A DNA stretch of 64,000 bases, taken from NCBI GenBank assembly GCA_000154345.1, contig DS480349.1, positions 186,001 to 250,000 of the forward strand. Direction: 5' to 3'. This DNA is from [Clostridium] leptum DSM 753 (GTDB taxonomy: Bacteria; Bacillota; Clostridia; Oscillospirales; Acutalibacteraceae). The position numbers and the translations under genes were made by a program. Positions 49,001 to 56,419 of the stretch are shown piece after piece (within the stretch, counting starts at the first letter, position 1; each line of letters begins with the position of its first letter). A model generated the notes under the pieces. It saw only the letters and a program-made list of their open reading frames with translations. It was not told where the DNA came from and did no database searches.

Positions 49001-50754
49001 CTGTCCGGCTTAAACTGACAGGCGAGGCCGCCCAGCAGTATGATTTGTATTATCGGGTTCATTCCAAAACCTATGGATGGCTGGATTGGGCAAAAAACGG
49101 ACAGATCGCAGGGACAATCGGCCTTGATAAGCAGATGGAAGCGATCCAAATCCGTATCGTTAAAAAGGATGGCGGAGCCCCCGGCTCTACCACTCGGCCT
49201 TTTGTGCAAAAAAGCCAGGACGTTTTGACCTATCAGACCCATGTGCAAAGCTACGGCTGGCAGAACGACGTAGGACAAGGGAAAATCAGCGGCACAGTGG
49301 GTCAGGCAAAGCGGCTTGAAGCGATCCGTATTAATGTCCACAGCACCGAGGGGAGTATCCGTTATCGCACCCATGTACAGACCTACGGCTGGCAGGATTG
49401 GGCTTATGATGGCGAGGAAAGCGGTACGGTAGGCCAGGCGAAGCGGCTCGAGGCGATTCAAATTGAGCTGACTGGCGGCTTGGCGGAAAAATATGACGTT
49501 TATTACCGGGTTCACTCGCAAACCTATGGCTGGCTTGGATGGGTGAAAAACGGTGAGCCTGCGGGGACGGAAGGCTTGGCGAAGCGCTTGGAGGGAATCC
49601 AGATTACTTTGGTGGAAAAAGGCGGTTCTGCGCCGGGAATGTATGGCGGCGGCTTTATCAAGCCCGGGCTGGGAACCAAGGATGGCGTTAACTATAAGAC
49701 CCATATTGAAAGCTACGGATGGCAAAGCTGGAGGAGCAACGGAGAATCCAGCGGCACCATGGGAGAGGCCAAGCGCTTAGAGGGTATCTGTATTCAAGTG
49801 CAGAATCCAGGGGCTGCGGGTGATATTGAGTATCAGACTCATGTGCAGACATATGGCTGGCAGAATTGGGTGAAAAACGGAGCGGTCAGCGGTACTCAGG
49901 GCCAGGCAAAACGGCTGGAAGCCATTAAAATCAGGCTGACAGGAGCGTTGGCAGAAAAGTATGATGTTTATTACCGGGTTCACGCTCAAACTTATGGGTG
50001 GCTTGACTGGGCAAAAAATGGTGAAGCTGCCGGAACCGAAGGATTAGCAAAAAGATTAGAAGCCATTGAGATTCGTTTAGTGGAAAAAGGCGGTTCCGCG
50101 CCGGGAAGCACGGAGAGGCCCTATGTTACTCCACCGCCGGCTACCGTAGATGGAATCAATTATCAAACCCATGTGCAAACCTATGGCTGGCAGGCTTGGA
50201 AGGCTAACGGTGCTGTAAGCGGGACTTCCGGAGAGGCGAAACGGTTGGAGTCTATCCGAATTTTGCTGCAGAATCCAGGGTATAGCGGCAGTGTGGAATA
50301 TCAAACCCATGTGCAAACCTATGGCTGGCAGAATTGGGTGAAGGATGGAGCTGAAAGCGGCACCTCTGGCCAGGCGAAGCGGCTGGAAGGGATCAAAATA
50401 CACCTGACGGGGGAATTAGCCGAGCACTATGATATTTATTATCGAGTGCATGTGCAGACCTACGGCTGGCAGGATTGGGTGAAAAATGGTGAAATGGCGG
50501 GAACCTCGGGTGAGGCGAAACGCCTGGAAGCCATCGAAATTAAGCTTGTGGAAAAGCCGAAACCAGTCCCGCCGGAGGTTTCTGAAAGTCAGGCGCCTTC
50601 TGAGAACGTTTCCACAGATCCTGCGTTAGAGTCCTCTTCTGAAACGGAGTCTTTAGCTTCACAAAGTTCAAACAGTGTAGAGGCAGAGATTGAAAACGGA
50701 AGCTTAAGCCAGTCGCAGAGTTCAGTGGAATCCTCAAAATTTACAGACGATTAA
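46012..50754 (+). CDS. secreted GH78 alpha-L-rhamnosidase-type enzyme with twelve ChW repeats
   Basis: Probably removes terminal L-rhamnose from plant pectic side chains or glycosides outside the cell. It has 1580 residues. A signal peptide (RKIGKIIFSFLFVCCTVIG, cleavage near the ASA around residue 35) is followed by the family N-terminal Ig-like domain (APERLKVNLLDKPLGVS to about 155), a beta-sandwich, a second beta domain, and the helical barrel from about 470. D498, E503 and D510 (in VDSQSRERKTYEGD) keep the spacing of the acid residues of Bacillus RhaB, and E769 in STEAW fits the fourth. Residues 917-1513 are four triads of ChW repeats; the tail is Ser/Glu-rich with no LPXTG. The TTG start has a modest site. 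Confidence 0.88.
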   Translation: MRKIGKIIFSFLFVCCTVIGFYITDQSFGMEASAAGNPPQAPERLKVNLLDKPLGVSKDGLRFSWSFEDPDANEYQSAYHIVVASSKAQFLQKEYVYDSGWSDASASSGVEPAGLPECLTDNGLYYWAVQVRDSQGLESELSQPEMLVTSVGDQWTNKNGIWGSSSQKFVFLRNKLSLDKPVEKVIASVTAASTETTQQYVYQFYVNGQLVGLGPSVKNLSDLYYNTYDITSLLNQGENILGAVCYAEDKQGFLCQITAFYEDGTKEVLCNSGSNPSSWQALDANEIYGYQGKSIASYYHASPENLNGTKFPYGWNQAEFQGTGWKSALSSGSIEEKNQGELTPYPSGNMTRYQQPAASVTRLSDGSYVVDLGKEIIGSIRLTVDSPKQQTVTLLYGEERNNDGTVKSKMRTGNVYEEQWVLKKGEQTLEGIGMKCFRYIQIKNFPASLTAEQITGLTIRQEFDDSQSSFSSSNQMLNEIYEMTKYTVKTAAQSQYVDSQSRERKTYEGDILVQMMSSFSFLDDYSLARHSLDYVVNNPTWPAEYQLFAITAAWQEYLYSGDIAFLRDHYDQLKNALYDSSYNSNLGLVHNPGKVVMVDWPYSQRDSYEVSNTAYNTAFNAVCSSAYRDMGNIAAALGYGDDASFLKERSDVIKQNMISRLYDQNTGRFYDGLTEAGAVVNHCAQHATAFSLACGIYADQAMADRMSATIVADGTIRMSVYGSYFLLDGLYQSGSGTLARQFMSNPDTQYSSNSWAYMLKKLGATMSTEAWSPEAKGNMTFSHAWGSSPASQIVRGMFGIKPTAPGFSQFEVKVQPGGLTEGAVEIPTVKGTIPVSFRLAQDGVITVRVSVPANTQAQVLLPANADGSRSVTVNGTDTQAEVQQNFVKVSLGSGTYKLVYDTGTAPDPSEITIPPVVNAEAYVGGLYFWQEPVTMDGVTCGTEGRGLPLNGLRFTLSGNGISGGISSSVNLIKNGWQGWKEAGELNGNAGNGQAVQAVRLKLTGEAAQQYDLYYRVHSKTYGWLDWAKNGQIAGTIGLDKQMEAIQIRIVKKDGGAPGSTTRPFVQKSQDVLTYQTHVQSYGWQNDVGQGKISGTVGQAKRLEAIRINVHSTEGSIRYRTHVQTYGWQDWAYDGEESGTVGQAKRLEAIQIELTGGLAEKYDVYYRVHSQTYGWLGWVKNGEPAGTEGLAKRLEGIQITLVEKGGSAPGMYGGGFIKPGLGTKDGVNYKTHIESYGWQSWRSNGESSGTMGEAKRLEGICIQVQNPGAAGDIEYQTHVQTYGWQNWVKNGAVSGTQGQAKRLEAIKIRLTGALAEKYDVYYRVHAQTYGWLDWAKNGEAAGTEGLAKRLEAIEIRLVEKGGSAPGSTERPYVTPPPATVDGINYQTHVQTYGWQAWKANGAVSGTSGEAKRLESIRILLQNPGYSGSVEYQTHVQTYGWQNWVKDGAESGTSGQAKRLEGIKIHLTGELAEHYDIYYRVHVQTYGWQDWVKNGEMAGTSGEAKRLEAIEIKLVEKPKPVPPEVSESQAPSENVSTDPALESSSETESLASQSSNSVEAEIENGSLSQSQSSVESSKFTDD
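48760..50553 (+). repeat. ChW repeat region, four triads
   Basis: Coding repeats of about 45 residues with the pattern YxTHVQTYGWQxWxxxGxxSGT followed by GxAKRLExIxI. They recur as triads: two of the YQTHVQ form and one YDVYYRVH form, separated by a GGSAPGS-type linker. Triads begin near 48760, 49222, 49681 and 50149; the first is the most decayed. DNA identity between the last three triads is high, pointing to recent unit duplication. Confidence 0.85.
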
Positions 50755-50759
50755 AAAAA

Positions 50760-50796
50760 GAAGGACACTGTAAATTTACAGTGTCCTTCTTTTTTG
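50760..50796. terminator. terminator of the GH78 gene
   Basis: GAAGGACACTGTAAA and TTTACAGTGTCCTTC form a 15-bp palindrome (50760-50789), with A-run before and T-run after, six bases past the stop codon. It can act in both directions. Confidence 0.92.
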
Positions 50797-51035
50797 CAAT
50801 TTTATTTTTGACAGGAATGAAATATTAAGATTAGAAATTCTTTGTCCATGAAACAAAAGCGCGGAAAAGCTTGAGGGGTCAGAAAATCCATAGAATTTTC
50901 GTTTGAGTTCACTCGTGAATAAATGTTTCTCTGCCAATCAATAACGAGCTGCGCGTGTAAAGTGAACAATATGGCGGACGGCCTGTAGGAAAACAGGTAA
51001 ATAAATAGAAGATAAGAAGGCAGTCACTGAAAAAT

Positions 51036-51716
51036 CTATTCCCCTTTTTTCTTAATCAGTAGATTTTGTTGTATGGTAAATCGATTTTTTTGGAAATCAA
51101 GAATCCCCTCGTTCTTTAGTTTGCCCAGTACCGCTGATAACGCGCTGCGGTCAGCCGCTAAATAATCCGCCATTTTTTGACGGTTGAAGGGAATGGTGAA
51201 GCTGCGGCTGTTATGCTGCCTGGCTTGCCCGATCAAATAAGACAGTACTTTTTCTTTCAGGGTGCGTTTGGATAAATGACCGATGCGGGCGTTTAAAAAA
51301 ATATTTTTATTTGCTAGGATTTTCACCATATTTTTGATGACTGCAGCGTGAAAAGGGCAAGCATATTGGCATGGGGATAACAGCTTATTATAATCCAGCC
51401 ATAGAATAACGGAAGGCTCCGTGGACAGAACAGCCACCGGTAAAGCAGCGCCGGCACCCACAAAGGCCTCTGCAAAAAGCTGTCCTGGGGTAATCTGTGC
51501 GACAATGGTAATATTTCCCTGGAAATCCTCCTGCTGGATTTCCACTGTACCAGATAGCAAAACGCCGAAACGGGAGATTTTTGTCCCCGCTGAAATCACA
51601 AGCTCTCCTTTTTGATACCGCCTTTCTCTGGCGTCAAGACAGGACAGGAGCTTATCCATTTCATTTTCTGAGATTCCCGAAAACAGCGGACAGCATTGTG
51701 ATAGATTAATTTTCAT
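51036..51716 (-). CDS. Crp/Fnr family transcriptional regulator
   Basis: A 226-residue regulator with an N-terminal cyclic-nucleotide-type beta-roll (GELVISAGTKISRFGVLLSG, VEIQQEDFQGN) and a C-terminal Crp-type helix-turn-helix (FTIPFNRQKMADYLAADRSALSAVLGKLKNEG). The effector pocket lacks a clear cAMP-binding signature. Cysteines are clustered in QCCPL near the N-terminus and in SPCQYACPF, so a redox, Fe-S or haem signal is possible. It is divergent from an Fe-S protein gene with a perfect palindrome between them, which makes that gene its likely target. Similar pairs in Clostridia are often linked to hydroxylamine reductase (hcp); no hcp is present. Confidence 0.9.
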   Translation of the reverse strand: MKINLSQCCPLFSGISENEMDKLLSCLDARERRYQKGELVISAGTKISRFGVLLSGTVEIQQEDFQGNITIVAQITPGQLFAEAFVGAGAALPVAVLSTEPSVILWLDYNKLLSPCQYACPFHAAVIKNMVKILANKNIFLNARIGHLSKRTLKEKVLSYLIGQARQHNSRSFTIPFNRQKMADYLAADRSALSAVLGKLKNEGILDFQKNRFTIQQNLLIKKKGE

Positions 51717-51730
51717 AAAATCCTCTTTTT

Positions 51731-51744
51731 GTTGTAATTACAAC
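51731..51744. promoter_or_regulatory. operator-like palindrome in the Crp/Fnr-Fe-S intergenic region
   Basis: GTTGTAATTACAAC is a perfect 14-bp palindrome with Crp/Fnr-type half-sites. Its centre is about 41.5 bases upstream of the predicted start of the Fe-S gene, the classic class II activation position. It is also 15 bases before the regulator's own ATG, where it could autorepress. Confidence 0.65.
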
Positions 51745-51772
51745 TGAAATTTGTATTTGATTTTACTATACT
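51744..51772 (+). promoter_or_regulatory. promoter of the Fe-S protein gene
   Basis: TATACT (51767-51772) with a weak CTGAAA (51744-51749) 17 bases upstream, start near 51779. The poor -35 next to the palindrome fits activator-dependent transcription. Confidence 0.55.
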
Positions 51773-51806
51773 GTAACTGCAAAGTCAAGAAGAAGGAGTA
51801 TCGAGC

Positions 51807-52526
51807 ATGATTAGAAGAATAATTCAAATTGATGAGGAAAAATGCAATGGATGCGGCCTTTGCGCCCAAGCCTGTCATGAAGGCGCTATCGGCATGGTGG
51901 ACGGAAAAGCCAAGCTGCTGCGGGAGGATTATTGTGACGGCTTAGGCGATTGCCTGCCGGCTTGTCCTACAGGAGCTATTACCTTTGAAAATAGGGAAGC
52001 GCCAGCCTATAATCAGGAGGCGGTGAAGGCCGCTCAAGCTGAAAAAAAGCAGCATGGGCCATCCGGGGCTTCGCTGCCTTGCGGATGTCCGGGAACGCAG
52101 TCGAAAAAAATTCACCATCCGGAGCAGGAGGTACTTTCCAAAGAATTTTATGCTCAGGAAAGTCAGCTTTCCCAATGGCCGGTTCAAATTAAGCTTGTAC
52201 CCATTTCCGCGCCATACTTTGACGATGCGAACCTTTTGGTGGCGGCTGACTGTACCGCTTATGCCTATGGTAATTTTCATCAGAAATTTATCAAAAATAA
52301 AATTACACTGATCGGCTGTCCTAAATTAGATGAGGGGGACTATACGGAGAAATTAACAGCAATTTTAGAGAACAACAATATCAAAAGCTTAACAATTGTT
52401 CGTATGGAGGTTCCTTGCTGCGGCGGAATTGAGCAGGCAGCCAAAGCGGCGTTACGGAAGAGCGGAAAGTTTATTCCGTGGCAGGTTTACACAATTTCTA
52501 CAGAAGGACAGATTATAGACCGATGA
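51807..52526 (+). CDS. 4Fe-4S binding protein linked to a Crp/Fnr regulator
   Basis: A 239-residue soluble iron-sulfur protein. A ferredoxin-like N-terminus has CNGCGLCAQACHEGAI (full CxxCxxCxxxC) and then YCDGLGDCLPACPTGAI, in which one cysteine of the second cluster is replaced by leucine, as in related proteins. A PCGCPG motif lies near residue 91, and the C-terminal half has IGCPKLDEGDY and MEVPCCGGIEQAA, suggesting further metal or redox sites. Proteins of this type accompany Crp/Fnr regulators and hcp in anaerobes, so a role in nitrosative or redox stress is inferred. The substrate is unknown. AGAAGGAG precedes the ATG. Confidence 0.82.
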   Translation: MIRRIIQIDEEKCNGCGLCAQACHEGAIGMVDGKAKLLREDYCDGLGDCLPACPTGAITFENREAPAYNQEAVKAAQAEKKQHGPSGASLPCGCPGTQSKKIHHPEQEVLSKEFYAQESQLSQWPVQIKLVPISAPYFDDANLLVAADCTAYAYGNFHQKFIKNKITLIGCPKLDEGDYTEKLTAILENNNIKSLTIVRMEVPCCGGIEQAAKAALRKSGKFIPWQVYTISTEGQIIDR

Positions 52527-52570
52527 TCCTATCGAGAGCGGCCGGACGAAATACCGTCCGGCCGCTTTGC

Positions 52571-53767
52571 TTACCTATCAGAATTCTGCGTTTTTTGACT
52601 GCTTTTTTGAATAAACCGGGAGGTAATGGCGACAAAAGCCAGACATAAGGGTACGATAAAGAAGGCCGGCCTAGTTCCGATGAAATCATTCAGCAGTCCG
52701 ATCAAAAGGGTGGAGAGCATTGCCGTCAAGCTGCTGGACATCATGATTAAACCGGTAGCCTGGGAGGTTTCCTTCCCAAAGGAGCTTGGAATAGTGGAAA
52801 GAGTGGTTGGATAAATGGAGGAAAAAGCCAGGCCGGCTAAAACAATGAGAAGCAAGCCGGACTTTCCGAAAGCAATTCCAGCCGAAGTCAGCGCCGCCGC
52901 CGCGGCGGCATAGAAAAGAACCGTACGGAAGTAACCTAAATATCGGATGACAAAGCCGCCGAATACCAGTCCGATGGTTTTGAGAAGGAAAAAGAGGGAG
53001 GCGTAGAGCGCGCGTTCCTCCGCGCCCATATAAAACGACTCGCTCATGTAATTAACAAACCAGCAGCCAACGCCAGCTTCAGAAGCGGAGTAAAAGCCAG
53101 CCGCCAGCATGTATAAATAGATCATAGGATTTTTAAAAAGAGCTTTTTTACCGCTTGAGCTTTTTACCACTTGAGGCTGGTAAGGTATTTTAAGAAAAAT
53201 GGCTCAAATAAGCATAATCCCAAAGGGAATCAGTAAAAATAGAAAGAACCAGCGCCAGGATATTCCATTTTCTAAAAGGGTGCCGGCGGCCCTTTGCATG
53301 GCTGAATTGGCCAGGCCGTAGGAGCCGTGAATACAGCTCATTAGAATAGCCGGGGAGGTCACCGCCAGAGCGGGCCCTAGTAGATTGATATTTAAATTAA
53401 ACATGGACATACCGATATAGAGCAGAAATATGCTGGATAAAAGAGTAAGGTAGCTGGTGCTGAAGACCACCAATATAATCGCGCCGCCCACCACAATAAA
53501 GCTGATGACTAACAGTCTCTTATACCCAAGCCTGCCAACGATTAAGCTGCTGAGATATTGAAAAATGGCTAAAGCGAGCATGGCGGAGGTAGAGATCGCG
53601 CCGGCCTGAGTGTCGGATAGCAGAAATTCCTCCTTATAAATGGGGATAAAAATGCCTTTTAGGTTATCGCACATGGAAAAAACCGCATACAGAACGACCA
53701 GGAAGACCGCGACAAGCAGAGTCTGCTTTTTTTCAGGATAAGAGGAAAACGTGGAAGCGGGCTTCAT
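52571..53767 (-). pseudogene. major facilitator superfamily transporter, interrupted by an in-frame TGA
   Basis: One continuous frame of 398 codons except for a TGA at 53204-53206. The upstream part (53767 to the TGA) has six membrane helices with the loop-2/3 motif VGRLGYKRLLV; the part after the stop continues in the same frame with IFLKIPYQPQ and six more helices, the normal 12-helix MFS plan. The TGA stands where related proteins have an aromatic residue, so a TGG to TGA change is the simplest cause. Other genes here use TGA as stop, which argues against TGA being read as Trp. A restart at a GTG (53170) would make only half a transporter. The substrate is unknown. Confidence 0.82.
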
Positions 53768-54049
53768 AAAAATTCCCCCATAAGGCTATGAAATTGTATA
53801 TTGTGTTTCTGAGATAAATGTAGCAGGATTTAGGTTCCGTGTCAATCGGGTGTGAATACAAAATATTTACTCTTATATTTGGTGATAAATACCCAGTATT
53901 TTCAAAAGAAATATGAGAAAATTCAGAAATCTGTAAGGGGGTTTTCGGTTGCTTCCGCATGAAAACGGTGTTAAAATAAAGACGAAGTAAAGAAGGCTTA
54001 TCTTGTATCATAAGATGGGCTTAATTTTGAAAGGATTAAGGTGCCGGGA

Positions 54050-54922
54050 ATGTCTGTAGGCTTGGTGTTGGAAGGCGGCGGAACCAGAGGAGCGTATACC
54101 TCCGGCGTGCTGGATGTGTTTTCAGAAAATGAAATTCAATTTCGTAATATATACGGCGTATCGGCCGGGGCCTGTAATGCCCTGAGTTATATTTCGGGAC
54201 AAACCAAGCGTAATTTTGATATTTTCTACCATTATTTAGCGGATCCAAGATATTTAAGCGTAAAGTCCTTGCGGAAAACAGGTTCTATTTTTGGGTTTGA
54301 TTTTATATTCGGAGAGCTCTCTCACGACCTGCTTCCCTTTGATTTTCAGGCGTTTGACAGGGCCGAGGTGAATTTTCGGGTAGGCGCTACGGATGTGGAG
54401 ACCGGATGCGCCGTATTCTTTGGGAAAAAGGATATTTATGATCCCTTCACTGCGGTTCGGGCCTCGTCCTCGCTGCCTCTGCTGTGCAATATGGTGGATT
54501 TTAAAGGATATCGCTTGCTGGACGGCGCAATTGCCGATCCGATTCCCCTGGAGCGTTCTGTCTGCGACGGCCACGAATACAACGTGGTGGTGCTTACCCG
54601 GGATATCACGTACCGGAAGAAGGAAAAATCCTCCTATCCCAAGCCGCTGGTTTATGCTAAGTATCGCGGCTATCCCAATCTGATTTCCGCCCTGGAAAGC
54701 AGAGGAAGCCTTTATAACCGCCAAGTGGAATATGTTCTGGAGCAGGAACGGCGGAAAAAAGCCGTTGTAGTACGGCCAAGCCAGCCGATCGAGATCGGTG
54801 CGTATGAGAAAAATCCAGATAAGCTGATCGCTGTTTATATGATGGGAGTCCAGGATGCGGTACAGAAGCTCAGAGAAATCCGAAGTCTTCTGAAGAATCA
54901 GGAACCCCAAAAAGAATTTTAA
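54050..54922 (+). CDS. patatin-like phospholipase family protein
   Basis: Serine acyl hydrolase with a catalytic Ser-Asp dyad; it probably acts on lipids in the cytosol or at the membrane. It has 290 residues. VGLVLEGGGTRGAYTSGVLD is the oxyanion-hole motif, GVSAGACN the GxSxG nucleophile, and LLDGAIADPIPL carries the DGA/G aspartate. The C-terminal part is polar and ends in a charged tail. The ATG at 54050 is preferred, since AAGGTG (54038-54043) is six bases upstream; a GTG at 54041 lies inside that site. This RssA/YjjU-like type is widespread; the substrate is not predictable. Confidence 0.9.
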   Translation: MSVGLVLEGGGTRGAYTSGVLDVFSENEIQFRNIYGVSAGACNALSYISGQTKRNFDIFYHYLADPRYLSVKSLRKTGSIFGFDFIFGELSHDLLPFDFQAFDRAEVNFRVGATDVETGCAVFFGKKDIYDPFTAVRASSSLPLLCNMVDFKGYRLLDGAIADPIPLERSVCDGHEYNVVVLTRDITYRKKEKSSYPKPLVYAKYRGYPNLISALESRGSLYNRQVEYVLEQERRKKAVVVRPSQPIEIGAYEKNPDKLIAVYMMGVQDAVQKLREIRSLLKNQEPQKEF

Positions 54923-55029
54923 CCATCTTTCCTATTGCAAAGGTGTTTATTAGAATGGCCTTTACGCTATTAAAGAATGATGTATCAAGCGGCCTAATAG
55001 CATAGAATGGCCGTGCGCAGGAAAGGTTT

Positions 55030-55062
55030 AAAAGCTGTCTCTAATTTAGAGACAGCTTTTTT
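55030..55062 (+). terminator. terminator after the patatin gene
   Basis: AAAAGCTGTCTCTAA and TTAGAGACAGCTTTT form a 15-bp stem around one base, followed by further T; the T-run ends at 55062. It is about 110 bases after the patatin stop. Confidence 0.85.
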
Positions 55063-55229
55063 AGCATTGCTTCTCCAGACAAAGCCGGCGGAAGGAATCA
55101 TTTAACAGGCAAATGATATATTTGATTTTTCAGTCGACATATTGTGAAAAATTTCTAGAGAAGCGTCAGATTTTAAGAATGGCCGGTGGCAAGCGGTATG
55201 AAAAGCAAAGAAAAGCCGCGCGTGATCAG

Positions 55230-55258
55230 TTGCCCTGCGTAGTATTTTATGCTATAAT
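55230..55258 (+). promoter_or_regulatory. promoter of ruvCAB
   Basis: TTGCCC (55230-55235), 17-base spacer, TATAAT (55253-55258) with a TG extension. I saw no LexA-type box overlapping it. Confidence 0.7.
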
Positions 55259-55296
55259 TAATTGATTATCGCAAAAGCGGAAGGAGACGGGATGGC

Positions 55297-55809
55297 TTGA
55301 TTATTTTAGGGATTGATCCTGGTTACGCCATCGTTGGCTATGGCGCCTTACGGTTTGAGCGCGGCCAATACCGTGCAATCGGCTTTGGCGCGATAACCAC
55401 CGAGGCGGGGATGGATTTTTCCGCGAGGCTTCAGTACATTTACGACAATATGATGGAAATGATACGGCAGTGCAGGCCGGATGCGGTTGCCATTGAGAAG
55501 CTTTATTTTCATACCAATCAGAAAACCGTCATCCATGTGGCGGAGGCGAGAGGAATTATCCTATTGGCGGCTCAAAAATCAGGTGTGCCGATTTTTGAGT
55601 ATACGCCTCTTCAGGTGAAAACCGCTGTAACCGGCTATGGCCGTGCCCATAAGCCTCAGGTGATGGAAATGACCACCCGTCTGCTGAAACTAAAGGAAGT
55701 TCCAAAGCCTGATGATACCGCCGACGCATTGGCTGTGGCTATCTGCCACGCTCATGCGTCCGGCTCCAGATTCCGGTATCAAATGCTTCAGAAAAAGAAG
55801 GAAGGATAA
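55297..55809 (+). CDS. ruvC: Holliday junction endonuclease RuvC
   Basis: Resolves Holliday junctions after RuvAB branch migration. It has 170 residues. Catalytic acids are D7 in ILGIDPGYAIVGYG, the glutamate in VAIEKLYF, and the aspartates in KPDDTADALAVAICHAH. The TTG at 55297 follows AAGGAGA by about nine bases. RuvC (rather than RecU) with ruvAB in one operon is typical of Clostridia. The gap to ruvA is seven bases. Confidence 0.96.
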   Translation: MIILGIDPGYAIVGYGALRFERGQYRAIGFGAITTEAGMDFSARLQYIYDNMMEMIRQCRPDAVAIEKLYFHTNQKTVIHVAEARGIILLAAQKSGVPIFEYTPLQVKTAVTGYGRAHKPQVMEMTTRLLKLKEVPKPDDTADALAVAICHAHASGSRFRYQMLQKKKEG

Positions 55810-55816
55810 AAGTTAG

Positions 55817-56416
55817 ATGCTGTATCGGTTACGAGGAAGTTTAATTCACACAGAGCCCTCCTTTGCGGTGATTGAATGTGCCGGCGTAGGATATAAATGT
55901 TATACCACTATGAATACCCAGCGCAGCCTTCCCGCTATCGGTAAGGAGGCAGTCCTTTATACCCATATGAACGTCCGTGAGGATGCGGTGGACCTGTTTG
56001 GCTTTTCCAGCCTGGCGGAATTGAACTGCTTTAAGCTGCTGACGTCGGTTTCCGGCGTAGGCCCTAAGGTAGGTTTGGCCATTCTTTCTGTTCTTTCGCC
56101 GGAGCAGGTGGCCGTCGCTGTCGCGGCTGGAGACTTCAAAACCTTAACGATGGCTCAGGGAGTAGGCAATAAGCTGGCGCAAAGGGTAATTTTGGAGCTG
56201 AAGGATAAGCTGAAGGCATTAGGCGGCGGAGAAGAGGTGACCGCTGCGGCTGGAGTGGTAAACGCGGCAGGGAACGCCGCCGAGGCGATGAATGCTTTGA
56301 CAGTGCTGGGCTATACCCCAAGCGACGTTGCGCCGGTGGTAGCTAAGTTTGACAGTTCGTTGCCAGTAGAGGAGCTGATTCGGCTTACCTTAAAGGCTAT
56401 GGCTGGGAGGATGTAA
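55817..56416 (+). CDS. ruvA: Holliday junction branch migration protein RuvA
   Basis: Tetrameric junction-binding protein that loads RuvB. It has 199 residues. The N-terminal OB domain (MLYRLRGSLIHTEPSFAVIE), paired helix-hairpin-helix motifs (LTSVSGVGPKVGLAILS and AQGVGNKLAQRVILELKDKL) and the C-terminal RuvB-contact domain (ALTVLGYTPSDV) are all present. It lies between ruvC and ruvB; the next start is three bases after its stop. Confidence 0.97.
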   Translation: MLYRLRGSLIHTEPSFAVIECAGVGYKCYTTMNTQRSLPAIGKEAVLYTHMNVREDAVDLFGFSSLAELNCFKLLTSVSGVGPKVGLAILSVLSPEQVAVAVAAGDFKTLTMAQGVGNKLAQRVILELKDKLKALGGGEEVTAAAGVVNAAGNAAEAMNALTVLGYTPSDVAPVVAKFDSSLPVEELIRLTLKAMAGRM

Positions 56417-56419
56417 TCA

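Larger units (their letters stand above)
54923..55296 (+). other. intergenic, patatin to ruvC
   Basis: It contains the terminator at 55030-55062 and the ruvC promoter at 55230-55258. I see no gene or other structure in the remainder. Confidence 0.6.

Noticed and set aside
48760..50553. Regular DNA repeats taken as a CRISPR array or transposon ends
   Set aside because: They are codon-phased and encode ChW protein repeats in one uninterrupted frame.
53204..53206. TGA as selenocysteine or tryptophan codon
   Set aside because: No downstream SECIS-like hairpin was noticed and many genes in the window use TGA as stop; a nonsense mutation is simpler.
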